A stretch of DNA of 64,000 bases from Arenicola marina (lineage: Eukaryota > Annelida > Polychaeta > Arenicolidae), in the NCBI GenBank assembly GCA_964019135.1, contig OZ025255.1:28025188-28089187 (forward strand), read 5' to 3'. Each line of letters starts with the position of its first letter. The stretch's first letter is position 1. Made by a program: the position numbers and the translations under genes. Below are positions 33,760 through 45,235 of this stretch, in pieces. The notes under the pieces are model-generated. The model searched no databases and had not been told where the DNA came from. It worked only from the letters and a program-made list of their open reading frames with translations.

Positions 33760-34970
33760 ATGACATCTCCAGTGCACCCGTTATCCCTGGGAATAGAAGA
33801 CACTTCGCATGATTTGTGCCTTCCAGAATGGTTTTACAGGTGTCACAGTCCGCTCTCATTAACGCCGGCATAAGTTACTCGGCTTTAGATCGATATGGTT
33901 GTCAACATTTTAACAGGTCCCTGGGCGATAAAAGAGGAGTATCATTACTTAGGAGAACGACCCTCGCGCACCTGGAGCACGAACTGGGGGTCGGAGCGGC
34001 TGGCGGCACCGTCGCCCCCCCCCCTCCCCCCTCCCCCCTGGTCGCGTCTCCTCTCCCGTCCTCCTACCCTTCCAAAACTGCCCCTCCAATTCTACCACAC
34101 TTAGTTCTGTTCCGATCTATAACCGCCATCGTTCAGTACCACTCAATGATATTATGCCTGCGCCGGCACCCGCCCATATACCACCAACCCAATGCACCCC
34201 CGCCCCCCATAGGAAGCCACCTCCCACCCGCCCCCGCATCCCCCCCCCGTCCCCGCCTACCCCCCCACACATACACCACATTTACACCCCATAGACCCCC
34301 ACCCACCATCTCTAGCCCCCCTTACTCCCCCCCCCCCCACACACATACACCACATTTACAAGGAACGACCACCCTATACACCCCCAACCACCAACTTTAC
34401 ACTTACAACTAATAACCAGCCCCACCTTCACCCCCACAACCCCCCTCATATATCCACACTAATACAGAACACACTGGGAGTATTGTATTACGTATTGTGC
34501 GTGTTTATTTTACTGCCATTGTCTTCTCGCGAGCTTTGAAGGGAGTGCACCGGCACCAGATGTATCAGCTGACTGCACCAGACCCCATGGCGACCAGACC
34601 ACGCGCACCCTAGTAACGAACTCCCAACCAGGTGGACATGCGCACGCATGCGCGTCAATGGGGCTTTAAACTAGTTGACTGACGTGCAGTTGTCTTCAGC
34701 TAGAGGGCGCTGCAAGCTGCGTCATCGCCATGGTGCGAAGTGTAATGCCGGTCGCCTTTTAACAGTTCCGCCATCGATAGCAATGGGAGATGAAAAAAAA
34801 AACGGTAAAAGGTCACGCGAAACAATTATCTGATCAGTGCTTTTCATTCGGAGTGATGTTTAATTTCATTGTGAATGGCTATAAGCTATTTTTATGTGCG
34901 TAGTCATACCCCGGGTCGCCGGTCTAAAGGTCCTTGACGTCTGCCTCAACCTGTCCCCCGGTGTGTGTTC
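33760..34970. other. Non-coding, C-rich
   Basis: 33990-34440 is dominated by C-runs and CCACCCAC-like phrases. The sequence turns AT-richer from 34440. A CTCF-like phrase CAGCTAGAGGGCGCTG lies at 34697-34712. No gene. Confidence 0.45.
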
Positions 34971-34974
34971 GTGG

Positions 34975-36450
34975 GTGGGTCACTGTGTGCGGGTGACGGT
35001 GTGCGGGTGACGGTGTGGAGGTCACAGTGGGCGGGTGACGGTGTGCGGGTGACGGTGTGGAGGTCACAGGGGGCGGGTGACGGTGTGCGGCTGACGGTGT
35101 GGAGGTCACAGTGGGCGGGTGACTGTGGGCGGGTGACGGTGTGCGGGTGACGGTGTGGAGGTCACAGTGGGCGGGTGACGGTGGGCGGGTGACGGTGTGG
35201 AGGTCACAGTGGGCGGGTGACGGTGGGCGGGTGACGGTGTGGAGGTCACAGTGGGCGGGTGACGGTGGGCGGATGACGGTGGGCGGGTGACGGTGGGCGC
35301 GTGACGGTGTGCGGGTGACGGCAGGCGGGTGACGGTGTGCGGGTGACGGTGGGTCGGTGACGGTGTGCGGGTGACGGTGGGTCAGTGACGGTGTGCGGGT
35401 GACGGTGGGTCGGTGACGGTGTGCGGGTGGCGGTGGGTCGGTGACGGTGTGCGGGTGACGGTGTGCGGGTGACGGTGGGTCGGTGACGGTGTGCGGGTGA
35501 CGGTGGGTCGGTGACGGTGTGCGGGTGACGGTGTGGAGGTCACAGTGGGCGGGTGACGGTGGGCGGGTGACGGTGTGGAGGTCACAGTGGGCGGGTGACG
35601 GTGGGCGGGTGACGGTGGGCGGGTGACGGTGGGCGCGTGACGGTGTGCGGGTGACGGCAGGCGGGTGACGGTGTGCGGGTGACGGTGGGTCGGTGACGGT
35701 GTGCGGGTGACGGTGGGTCGGTGACGGTGTGCGGGTGACGGTGGGTCGGTGACGGTGTGCGGGTGGCGGTGGGTCGGTGACGGTGTGCGGGTGACGGTGG
35801 GCGGGTGACGGTGGGAGCGTGACGGTGTGCGGGTGACGGTGTGCGGGTGACGGTGGGCGCGTGACGGTGGGCGGATGACGGTGTGCGGGTGACGGTGGGC
35901 GGGTGACGGTGGACGGGTGACGGTGGGCAGGTCACGGTATGGAAGTGACGGTGTGCGGGTGACGGTGGGCGGGTGACGGTGGACGGGTGACGGTGGGCGG
36001 ATGACGGTGTGCGGGTGACGGTGTGCGGGTGACGGTGGGCGGGTGACGGTGGGCGCGTGACGGTGGGCGGATGACGGTGTGCGGGTGACGGTGGGCGGGT
36101 GACGGTGGACGGGTGACGGTGGGCAGGTCACGGTATGGAAGTGACGGTGTGCGGGTGACGGTGTGCGGGTGACGGTGTGCGGGTGACGGTGGGCGGGTGA
36201 CGGTGGACGGGTGACGATGGGCAGGTCACGATATGGAAGTGACGGTGTGCGGGTGACGGTGGGCGCGTCACGTTGTACGGGTGACGGTAGGCGGGTGACG
36301 ATGTGCGGGCGACGGTGGGCGCGTCACGTTGTACGGGTGACGGTGGGCGTGTGACGGTGGGCGCGTCACGTTGTACGGGTGACGGTGGGCGGGTGACGGC
36401 GTGCGGCTGGCGGCGCGCGGGTGACTGTGAGCGTGGGCGGGTGACGGTGG
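34975..36450. repeat. Minisatellite, 15-bp G-rich unit, about 98 copies
   Basis: GTGACGGTGTGCGGG and its variant GTGACGGTGGGCGGG repeat throughout, with interspersed GTGGAGGTCACA and GTGGGTCGGTGAC forms. The plus strand is strongly G-rich, with almost all C on the other strand. The minus-strand open frames (HRHPPTVTRTPSPA type) come from the 15-bp period. Confidence 0.95.
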
Positions 36451-37300
36451 GCGGGTCGCTGCTGGTGCCTGGCGCCTGGGTCCGGGGTGACACTATTGAC
36501 CCCCCGTCGAGTGGCTGACACCGACCAGGTTGGGGACAGCTCGCCCGCTTGGCACATAGTTTGTTCAATATCCAGTTAATCAGCTAAGAATAAAAAAAAA
36601 GATATACCGGTTTTTTATTATGAACAACAGACTACCCCCTATCAACTGTCCATACAGTTTGCAAGAACGCTACATTATAGCATGTAGCACATATGAAGTT
36701 ACCATAAAAATCCACATTTTGATGATTTCGAGAGATTTCACTAAACTAGTGTCTTTAAATTTTGCCCGTTTTTCGCGTAATTAATACACTAAGACAGTAG
36801 TAGAGACAAATCATTACAAGGGAGCCAATTAAGGCCATGAATACAAAGTTACTACGGCAGCTGGGCGTGCATTCATGTTGACATCCGTATCTTCATATGC
36901 TTGGTGTTGTCAAATCTAAAATAAGGACTTGGAAAGGGGCGAAAAGCTGCTTACAACAATCAGCAGATCGGCAAGGTATGCCAAGTCAACAATCTGGCGA
37001 TCTTATATAATATCGTTTTTAGCTTATTTTGAGTACCAAGGACACTTTCTTGCCTTGAAAGCCTTTTCGATGGTTTGCTTCCGTCTTTTAGACGACCCTT
37101 AGTCTTGTTACCCTGCCCAAACGTCCATTTTTTAGTCTACTGGACATGTTTTCGGTTTACCGTATTACCTCTCAGGTTCGAAGCGGATGACACAGGCGGT
37201 CGCCAGTGGGCGCCAATGCTCTCTCACGCTTATCCTTAACTAATAGACCTTCTCCGACCTTTTCCCCTTCTTAATTTGCGTCTTCTTTCTGCTCGCGTAT
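36451..37300. other. AT-rich non-coding stretch
   Basis: No exon, RNA or mobile element recognised. Confidence 0.5.
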
Positions 37301-37901
37301 CTCAATACGACCCCCCCCCCCCCCCCCATCCCGCCCCCATTTTTTCTTATTTTTTTGCTCAGCTCAGTACGCACTAACCCACCGTCTAATAGGCGCGTCG
37401 TCTTACAGTTACAATAAACCCCCCCTTCCCGTCGACCCCAGAAGCCACCCCACCTCCCTCCCCCCTTTCTCACGCCTGTCCGCCCCAGTCACGGGTCACC
37501 ACGGTAGGGCTGTGTAACACGGTACGTGCAGGCTGGTACCCCCGGGCCTCTAACCCTGTTAGCAGCCGCCTATTAAGTTCAAAATGATCAAATTAAGGAG
37601 TTCTATTCAGCGCGTTAGACACTTGACAAATTAGGCAACAAAACCCCGGCGACTAATGGTGGAAAATGTTCACTCCATCCGGGCCTTGAATGGTGCCGAC
37701 GGCCGAACACGGCGCGGCCATTAGCGGAGATGAGATCGAGGCTGACAGGACACGGCTTCTCTTTCTCGGGGCGCGCTCAGCTGACACATTGCCACCACCC
37801 TCCCCTCTCTCTCTCTCTCCCCTATTCTCTGCCCCGCGCGTCTCGGGGTCCCCGTCACAGTGTCTTCAGCCCATTCGGCGCTCCCCCCCGCCACCCCCCC
37901 C
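37301..37901. other. C-rich low-complexity DNA before the gap
   Basis: A 16-18 base C-run near 37311 and further CCCTCCCC and CTCTCTCTCC tracts lead into the gap. Confidence 0.7.
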
Positions 37902-38101
37902 NNNNNNNNNNNNNNNNNNNNNNNNNNNNNNNNNNNNNNNNNNNNNNNNNNNNNNNNNNNNNNNNNNNNNNNNNNNNNNNNNNNNNNNNNNNNNNNNNNN
38001 NNNNNNNNNNNNNNNNNNNNNNNNNNNNNNNNNNNNNNNNNNNNNNNNNNNNNNNNNNNNNNNNNNNNNNNNNNNNNNNNNNNNNNNNNNNNNNNNNNNN
38101 N
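37902..38101. other. Assembly gap, 200 N
   Basis: Exactly 200 N follow a poly-C run. The round length looks like a placeholder, so the true size is unknown. Confidence 0.99.
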
Positions 38102-38264
38102 GTGTACTCGTCAGCAAGCGATTCCTAAAGCCAGAACACGCGAATAAAATAATGTATCTATTCGTAAAGATACAAACAAGGCACACATTTCTCAACCGGT
38201 AGAACCCCAAACTACTAGTTCAGTGCCAGGTAAAAGCCTTCCACCCGTCGATCCCTCACCTGGT

Positions 38265-39240
38265 TGAGTCCCCATCCCCCTCGCCCTCGCCCTCGCCCTC
38301 GCCCTCGCCCTCGCCCTCGCCCTCCCCCTTCCCCCTTCCCCCTTCCCCCTTCCCCTCCCCCCCCCTCCCCTTCTCCTCCAGCCAAGTTGTATGAAGGCAC
38401 ACGGCGCGGAAGCCGATTAAGAGAGGCTAGTTAACCAGGTTTGCATGTTTATCCTGCATTTCATGACAGGTGATGCGGTCGTGGCAGATTACTCCGCCAT
38501 CCGGCTGTCGACTCCGTAAGACCCTCGCTTACCTTATACGGCACCCTCCCCCCTCACTCTCCCCCTTCCCCTAACCCTTCCTCTCTCCATGCCACCCCCC
38601 CCCCTCCTCCCCCCACCCCTAAACCCCCCTCCCCACCCACACCCACCAACTCACCCACCCACCTATCCCGCTTTCTTCCCAGCCGGTTCAGAGTCAAAAC
38701 ACCCACCCTCCAATCTGCATCGCACTAACCCCCTCCCTCCCCCTCCATCACCCCCCCCCCCCCTCCATCACCCCCCCTCCCCCCCCCCCCGCGGCCGCCC
38801 CCGCCCTCCGAGGCCCACAGCGGTACTACCCGGTAGGTCGGTGGACCGTCCTCCCTGCCCGACAGGCCGAGGAAGTATGACAGGCCCTAAGTGAGGGTGA
38901 CAAAAGCCCGGGACCCCGGGCCAGGGCGGCGGCCCTAACGAAGACAAGTGCCACATATGAGTAGATTCACACGAAGGCCTGTTGTGTTTCTACCCACAAT
39001 AGCGACCGCTGGGGGAGGGGGAGGGGGAGGGGGAGCGGGGGGAGGGGGAGGAGATTGGAGGAAAGAGGGCGGGGGATGTTAGGGGGGGGGGGGTCAGACT
39101 AAGGAGATCCCACGGTAGGGGATTACAGAGGGAAGGGGTGGGGTCCGGAAGGCTGTGGGAGGGAGGGGTGGTGATGTGGAGACAGTGGGTGGGTGGGTGG
39201 GTGGGGGGGGGGGGGGGGTGCCTTCCCCCGGCGTCAGGGG
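38265..39240. repeat. Simple and low-complexity G/C tracts
   Basis: Includes a hexamer array of CCCTCG (38278-38325), CTTCCCC repeats (38325-38370), C-rich DNA to 38795, GGGAGG arrays (39010-39055) and a GGGT/G-run block (39185-39222). The G-rich segments can form G-quadruplexes in principle. Confidence 0.8.
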
Positions 39241-40190
39241 TGCCACGGCGTGGCGAGCCCCAGTTGTCACGCCACCCGCCATTATCTCAGCGCAACTTGC
39301 GTCACGTAAGACATGAAATATTTACGCAAATTAAACAGACAAGGCGGACATAAGAAAGCCTTAATCTGAAAATTGGCGACGCTTTCACGGGGTTCCATAA
39401 TTTTATTAATCTTTGACAGTTGCGCCGTCCACTGCTTAATCGAGACAGCGGAAACTCGAAGGGAGGGGGATGAGGGAGAGGGGGGGGGGGATAGGTTGGG
39501 GGTATGGGGACAATTGTTCATTGATTGAATGGTGGTGGCACCAGGGCGTGGAGGGGGAGGGATGGGGGAGGGGCGCCACTATGAGCCACCCGCTTCCATT
39601 GTACTGCGCCAACAAGTGATAAAGAAACATTGTGCCAAGTCGCATGTCTCTATTATAGAAACCAATCAGTCTTACTTTGGCCTGCCCTGATACTAGACAA
39701 CCTGTTTGTTTTCTCACGGATGTCTCCTTGCGCGTCCTCTATCTAACAAACAACCTTTTATCAGTTGCTATTCTCCTTGCCCATGGAGGGGGGGGTGGGG
39801 GGCAGTGTAAAGACAATGCAAGCAGTTAATGCGACAGGTTTAGAAGTGAAGGACAAGCGACATAATATTCACACATAGAGAATAGCACAGCATTATCGAC
39901 AATGTTATCCGTGGAAAACACTCCATAGGGTTGATCATTAGTCTGAAGAAAAAAAGGCGCCAATCTGTCAGAGACTTATTACACTATGCCGTCACTATTT
40001 TTGTCACACCTATATTTCTGAAATGTATGTGTGGCCCTAGCACACATTAATCCATGTATTCGTGTAATAAATGCATTCAAGTCACTGATGTATTTATTGG
40101 TGTAACTCATGTCATGTATGTATGTTTCGTTCTCATGTATTCACGGTGGTACGGTACTTGTATTTTTTTTTTATTGTGACAGTCCAAATG
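39241..40190. other. Non-coding stretch
   Basis: Mixed unique and G-rich sequence. From about 40030 diverged ATGTATT phrases foreshadow the next array. No gene. Confidence 0.5.
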
Positions 40191-40194
40191 TTGA

Positions 40195-41575
40195 TTCCTG
40201 TCACAAATGTTTTCCTGTGACACATGTATTCATGTCACACATGTATTCCTGTCACACATGTATTCCTGTCACACATGTATTCCCGTCACACATGTATTCC
40301 TGTCACACATGTATTCCTGTCACACATGTATTCCTGTCACACATGTATTCCTGTCACACATGTATTTCTGTCACACATGTATTTCTGTCACACATGTATT
40401 CCTGTAACACATGTATTCCCGTCACACACGTATTCCCGTCACACACGTATTCCCGTCACACACGTATTCCTGTCACACATGTATTCCTGTCACACTTGTA
40501 TTCCCGTCACACATGTATTCCCGTCACACTTGTATTCCTGTCACACATGTATTCCTGTCACACATGTATTCCTGTCACACTTGTATTCCCGTCACACATG
40601 TATTCCCGCCACACTTGTATTCCTGTAACACATGTATTCCCGTCACACACGTATTCCCGTCACACACGTATTCCCGTCACACACGTATTCCTGTCACACA
40701 TGTATTCCTGTCACACTTGTATTCCCGTCACACATGTATTCCTGTCACACATGTATTCCTGTCACACATGTATTCCTGTCACACATGTATTCCTGTCACA
40801 CATGTATTTCTGTCACACATGTATTTCTGTCACACATGTATTCCTGTAACACATGTATTCCCGTCACACATGTATTCCCGTCACACACGTATTCCCGTCA
40901 CACACGTATTCCTGTCACACATGTATTCCTGTCACACTTGTATTCCCGTCACACACGTATTCCCGTCACACTTGTATTCCTGTCACACATGTATTCCTGT
41001 CACACTTGTATTCCCGTCACACACGTATTCCCGTCACACTTGTATTCCTGTCACACATGTATTCCTGTCACACTTGTATTCCCGTCACACATGTATTCCC
41101 GCCACACTTGTATTCCCGTCACACATGTATTCCTGTCACACTTGTATTCCCGTCACACACGTATTCCCGTCACACTTGTATTCCCGTCACACTTGTATTC
41201 CTGTCACACTTGTATTCCCGTCACACATGTATTCCCGCCACACTTGTATTCCCGTCACACATGTATTCCTGTCACACTTGTATTCCCGCCACACATGTAT
41301 TCCCGCCACACACGTATTCCTGTCACACATGTATTCCTGTCACACTTGTATTCCCGTCACACATGTATTCCCGTCACACTTGTATTCCTGTCACACATGT
41401 ATTCTTGTCACACTTGTATTCCCGTCACACATGTATTCCCGTCACACACGTATTCCTGTCGCACATGTATTCCCGTCGCACACGTATTCCCGTCACACAC
41501 GTATTCCTGTCACACATGTATTCCCGTCACACATGTATTCCTGTCTCACATGTATTCCCGTCACACATGAGGTTT
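40195..41575. repeat. Minisatellite, 17-bp unit, about 80 copies
   Basis: GTCACACATGTATTCCT repeats with few variants: ACACTTGT and ACACACGT for ACACATGT, and CCCG for CCTG. Because 17 is not a multiple of three and the unit contains no plus-strand stop, all plus frames stay open for up to 458 codons (HTCIPVTHVF type), none of which is a gene. Confidence 0.95.
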
Positions 41576-41756
41576 TTTCCTGTGAGTTTTTGTTCTGTGA
41601 GTTAAAAGCTTCAGTTTTGGTCCTGGGAATTAAGACCTGTGAACTTTTGTCGAGTGAGTTTTTTCCCCCGGAGTGTTTGCCCTATGCGCTTTTGACCAGC
41701 ATTCATTTTCGTGGTAGCGATACTCAGATACCACGAAAGAGCTACAATTTTCATCA

Positions 41757-42014
41757 TATGGTTGATTGTATATTCAGGACGCTTTAACCACTTCTGGTCA
41801 TATCGTGTCAATGGGAGAAGGAAGGCAGAGTGGAGCCATGTCCCCGGGGTAACCCCCTACTCTTAGCGAAGAAGGACTTGGGATCTTTATCCTGCGACCA
41901 CACAGACATGGCCACAGCGGGACGCGAACCACCGATCCAGGTGCCGTTAGGCTCTCAGGTGATCAGAACACTCAAGGCGAGCGCTCTAACCCACTGAGCT
42001 ACCGGGCCGGCCCC
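41757..42014 (-). mobile_element. tRNA-derived SINE, full-length copy C
   Basis: Same family as 5791-6047 with intact head (GGCCGGCCCGGTAGCTCAGT on the minus strand), GTTCG B-box region and tail. Flanks ATCATATGG and ATTATATGG may be a target duplication. Confidence 0.87.
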
Positions 42015-42536
42015 CTCTTTATTATATGGCATGCTATTGCCCAAAACGTAACGTTCTTACCTCATGTCTAAATGGTCTTTTTTTTCATGTGACATACGAA
42101 ACATCAACTACTGATATTAATCACGATATTCGCCGATTGTTCATTTTGTCTGACACGGTTTATTGTTGTTACGCTGAGAGAGCGAAAGAATCAGTGAGTT
42201 AGTCTCTTCTTTTGTGTCAGTGTTGTCTTTCTTTTTCTAGCCATTATGAAAACTAGCTAAACTCTTCTTGAAGTTGGCTTAGAATATAGAGACATTGTAT
42301 GATACATATTGATATATCGCAAGGCAACGCCTTTTGTGCCGATGGCCAGAAATAATGAACAAATAAACTCTATGCACAATCTATCATAATACCCGACAGT
42401 ACTTTAGTAGCGGCAAAGGCTTGTCAGTAACATAGGGACATATATGTGCTCGCACTCAATGATACTTGGTTCGCTGGTTTTGCTTTAATCATTTATTCGT
42501 TGTCTCCAGGCTTCTCTAGAAAGTGTGTGTGTGGGG
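42015..42536. other. AT-rich non-coding stretch
   Basis: Nothing recognisable apart from AT-rich unique sequence. Confidence 0.5.
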
Positions 42537-42835
42537 GGGGGGGGCCTCATCGGAATCGCGAATCTCCAAGAATTAGGGAGAGCAATATCGAATCTCCAAG
42601 ATGAGGACTGTTCAAGATCGGGTGCGAAAAACCACCTTAAACCAACATAAAAGTAATATCGCGAATATCGAAGTTCACATACTGCTATAAGGGATCGCGG
42701 TAAATAGAGAAAGGGTCTTTGCGTTGAACCAGGAAATGTAGGGATAACTATCCCCAAAAATTGCCAACAGCAAATCGCGAATCTCCAAGAATTCCTGAAT
42801 GCCAATCGCGGAGATCGGAAAAGGTATTCCATCCC
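42537..42835. repeat. Cluster of dispersed ATCGCGAATCTCCAAGAAT repeats
   Basis: The phrase TCGCGAATCTCCAAGAATT recurs fully at about 42555 and 42776 and partially near 42588, 42660, 42695 and 42804. Spacing is irregular, so this is not a simple tandem array. Confidence 0.6.
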
Positions 42836-43107
42836 CTGTACGTAGTGACGCTACCGCCATACCACTGGTGCAACATAATATCTCCTCTATTTATAAATAA
42901 CCCTTACTCTGTTACACTTTGACACACGAAAGGCTTGTAAAATACACGTCTTCTCCCTGTACAAAAAAGCCATTTGAAAGACATGAATCCGTATTTGCGA
43001 TAGATAGATATTTACGAGGGTGAATTTCCCTGAGAAGTCTTCTTGATCCTGTTTGGTCTCGAGTGCCTTTAATACCTAATTATTTGTTAGAATCACATCA
43101 TGGTCCT

Positions 43108-43270
43108 TCCAGCCTCGCTGTAGCCATGCCTACGCAGGATAAAGATCACATGCATTTCTTCGCAAAGAGTAGGGGGTTATCCCGGGGACGAGGCTCCACT
43201 CTCTCTTCCTTTTCCCATGGACGCGATATGATATTGGTTAAAGCGTCCTGAATATACAACCATCCAACCA
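43108..43270 (+). mobile_element. tRNA-derived SINE copy D, 5'-truncated
   Basis: Body and tail of the main SINE family on the plus strand (GCAAAGAGTAGGGGGTTA, then AAAGCGTCCTGAATATACAA and a CCAACCA end). The tRNA head is missing, as expected from incomplete reverse transcription. Confidence 0.8.
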
Positions 43271-44481
43271 AAGTATTCCAATTATAGTCTTAATTATATA
43301 TGGATCATCCAACTCTTAGTATTATTTGTCGAACGCAACATGTGGTTTTACCAATATTTCGATGTGGCTGGGTCTATTTAAGTCAGTGTATAAAGGGAGG
43401 TTACCTGAAGGTCTAGATCTACTATTGATCACATATGTTGGGACATATGCGGGGGCGGTGAGGGTGGCTGGCTGAGGGTGGGGGGGGGGGGGCAGGTCAG
43501 GGTAGTCAGAGGGACGCCATTGCTTCAACCGCATCCGGCTAAAAGCATTCAACTTGTTACTTGAAAACCCGAGCCTCACAATGACAAACAGCGTGCCGAC
43601 CGACCTGCTGTGGTCACGGCCCCGATGTTAGCACCAATTATCGGTCCTCCGTCGCCGTACGGTCAGCTACCGAAGAGCAATTTGGCATGTGGTCGAACAA
43701 ATTCATCAGAGTGTATAATCAAATGGCAAACACGAAGTGTGCGGGGAAGAGATTCATATTGTTATTTTAACATTACCTTAAATATTATTACTAGTTACAT
43801 TACAAGAACAGATGGTTTACGGTTAATATCTAAAAGCCACGTCTTAAATCAACATGTTGACAATTATCTGTCAATAGTTTTTTGGCTGCGAAGGTCGTGA
43901 ACACGAGCGCTTACTTCCGTTGGGCATACACAATCAGTACTGTGTCCAGCTGCACACGAGGCGGCCCCATGCCATATACACTGTATTCTACATGTGACCG
44001 GTTCGTTTATATCACGGTCAACGGAGGTGTACACTCGTGGTCATGAAAGCCGTTACAGAGGTTAATCTCCTGTATATTGGTCTGACAATTATTTCCTTCT
44101 GTAGAATAACTTATTCACAGTAATTCCTTATGATTTATTTAATAAAAGGATTAGAACATTGTGCTTGGCCTGTAGCTAAACCAGGCGAGGTACAACAGTT
44201 TCTTATCCTATTCGGTTTTATGAATTATACTAGTGTTTATAATTTGTGTTTATTACTCTGTTGGTTTGGCTCAATGAGTCAATTCAAGAAGGGACAATCA
44301 ACATAAGGAAAGCCACTATGGTAGAGATTTGGCCGCTACCAGGAAAACCATAGATGTTAAGCTATATTAAACCTCCCTTGCAGGGGCCTCGTTTTTTTTG
44401 CCAATAGCGATTATTTTTGTGACGAGTTAAATAGACTAATTCATTTAGCGCAGACTGATGTGGTTGCCATGGCATCCTTAC
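43271..44481. other. Non-coding stretch, probable intron of the gene at 44482
   Basis: No exon was recognised downstream of the donor at 44481. Confidence 0.45.
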
Positions 44482-45235
44482 CTGTGACTCTACAGGATCG
44501 CAGCCCGTCTGCCTGGTCACCACCAGGTGGCGGCATATGTATCAGCGGTTGCGTCCCGGTCGGAAAAGGATGTCTGGGCTGGAACATGGCCATGTGATGG
44601 GCGGCGGGGTGGAGGGGGGTAAAGGTGTCGCTTGGGGCGGCCCCCCCGGGCAGCACCCCCGGGAGGGCGTGATGGGCGGCGAGGACCCTCCCGTCCGCCG
44701 CGGGGTCAGCACTTCCCAGAGACTTCCCCAAGATGGCGTCAATGGTGTGGCGGATACATCGGGGGTGGGGGCCGGACCCGGGGGGACTCTCGGGGACAGG
44801 AGGGGGTCCGGGGGTCGGGGACACCACGGGTGACGTCTCATCCACCCCCAGGGCTACCTGAGGGCCCGTCTCATCGTCACTTGGGGTCGGCCCTGGCATC
44901 TCACCACCCTCACGACTCTCCCGTTCCGTGTCCGCTGACTGTCGGCAGATAGCCTGTGTCTGGCCGCCGTCGCTATGGGGATCGGACTCTCGCTTGGAGC
45001 TGCCTTCCCCAACGTGCGGTCGCTTTGCACTCCGACCTTCCGCCGGCGACCTCAGTTTTCGTTTGAGTTTCTCCTGATCTTCAAGGTCATTGTCATTGAT
45101 CCGGATCCCGAAGGGCTGAGCTCCCACGTCATCCTGGCCGTTGCTATGCGCGGTTGCCATGGATACATCCACTTCCGCTTCCCCTTTCATGGCCTTACTG
45201 GCTGAGGCCGATATCTTGTGGCCCTTGTTCTTCAT
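44482..45235 (-). CDS. First coding exon of a probable transcription regulator with octapeptide/eh1-like motif (partial)
   Basis: ATG at 45233-45235 is preceded by an in-frame TGA, and the exon ends at a good donor (CACAG|GTAAGG) after 251 codons plus one base. The product is Pro/Ser/Gly/His-rich and disordered-looking. It has a basic, NLS-like segment (EKLKRKL and SAKRPH, around residues 55-75) and the phrase CIRHTIDAILGKSLG, with HTIDAILG at about 163-170. That phrase resembles the octapeptide/eh1 Groucho-recruiting motif of paired-class homeobox, Pax and forkhead proteins. I see no homeodomain, paired or forkhead exon in this window, so the family assignment is inference. The remaining exons may be beyond a long intron, in the 200-N gap, or off the window. 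Confidence 0.5.

Noticed and set aside
31057..33871. Long minus-strand frames (397 and 432 codons) made of VYNMTCIKDNVL repeats
   Set aside because: They are the direct translation of a 45-bp minisatellite whose unit lacks stops; no start context, splice sites or non-repeat domain.
33816..34412. Proline-rich plus-strand ORF of 198 codons
   Set aside because: Produced by poly-C and CCACCC low-complexity DNA.
34924..36568. Pro/Thr/His-rich minus-strand frames that look like mucin-type repeats
   Set aside because: They arise from the 15-bp G-rich minisatellite; no signal peptide or flanking domain in frame.
40109..41787. Overlapping plus-strand frames up to 458 codons (HTCIPVTHVF type)
   Set aside because: All three frames are open because the 17-bp unit has no stop; the protein pattern is the same in every frame.
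38000..44481. Homeodomain exon belonging to the 44482 exon
   Set aside because: I looked for a WFQNRR-type third helix on the minus strand and found none.
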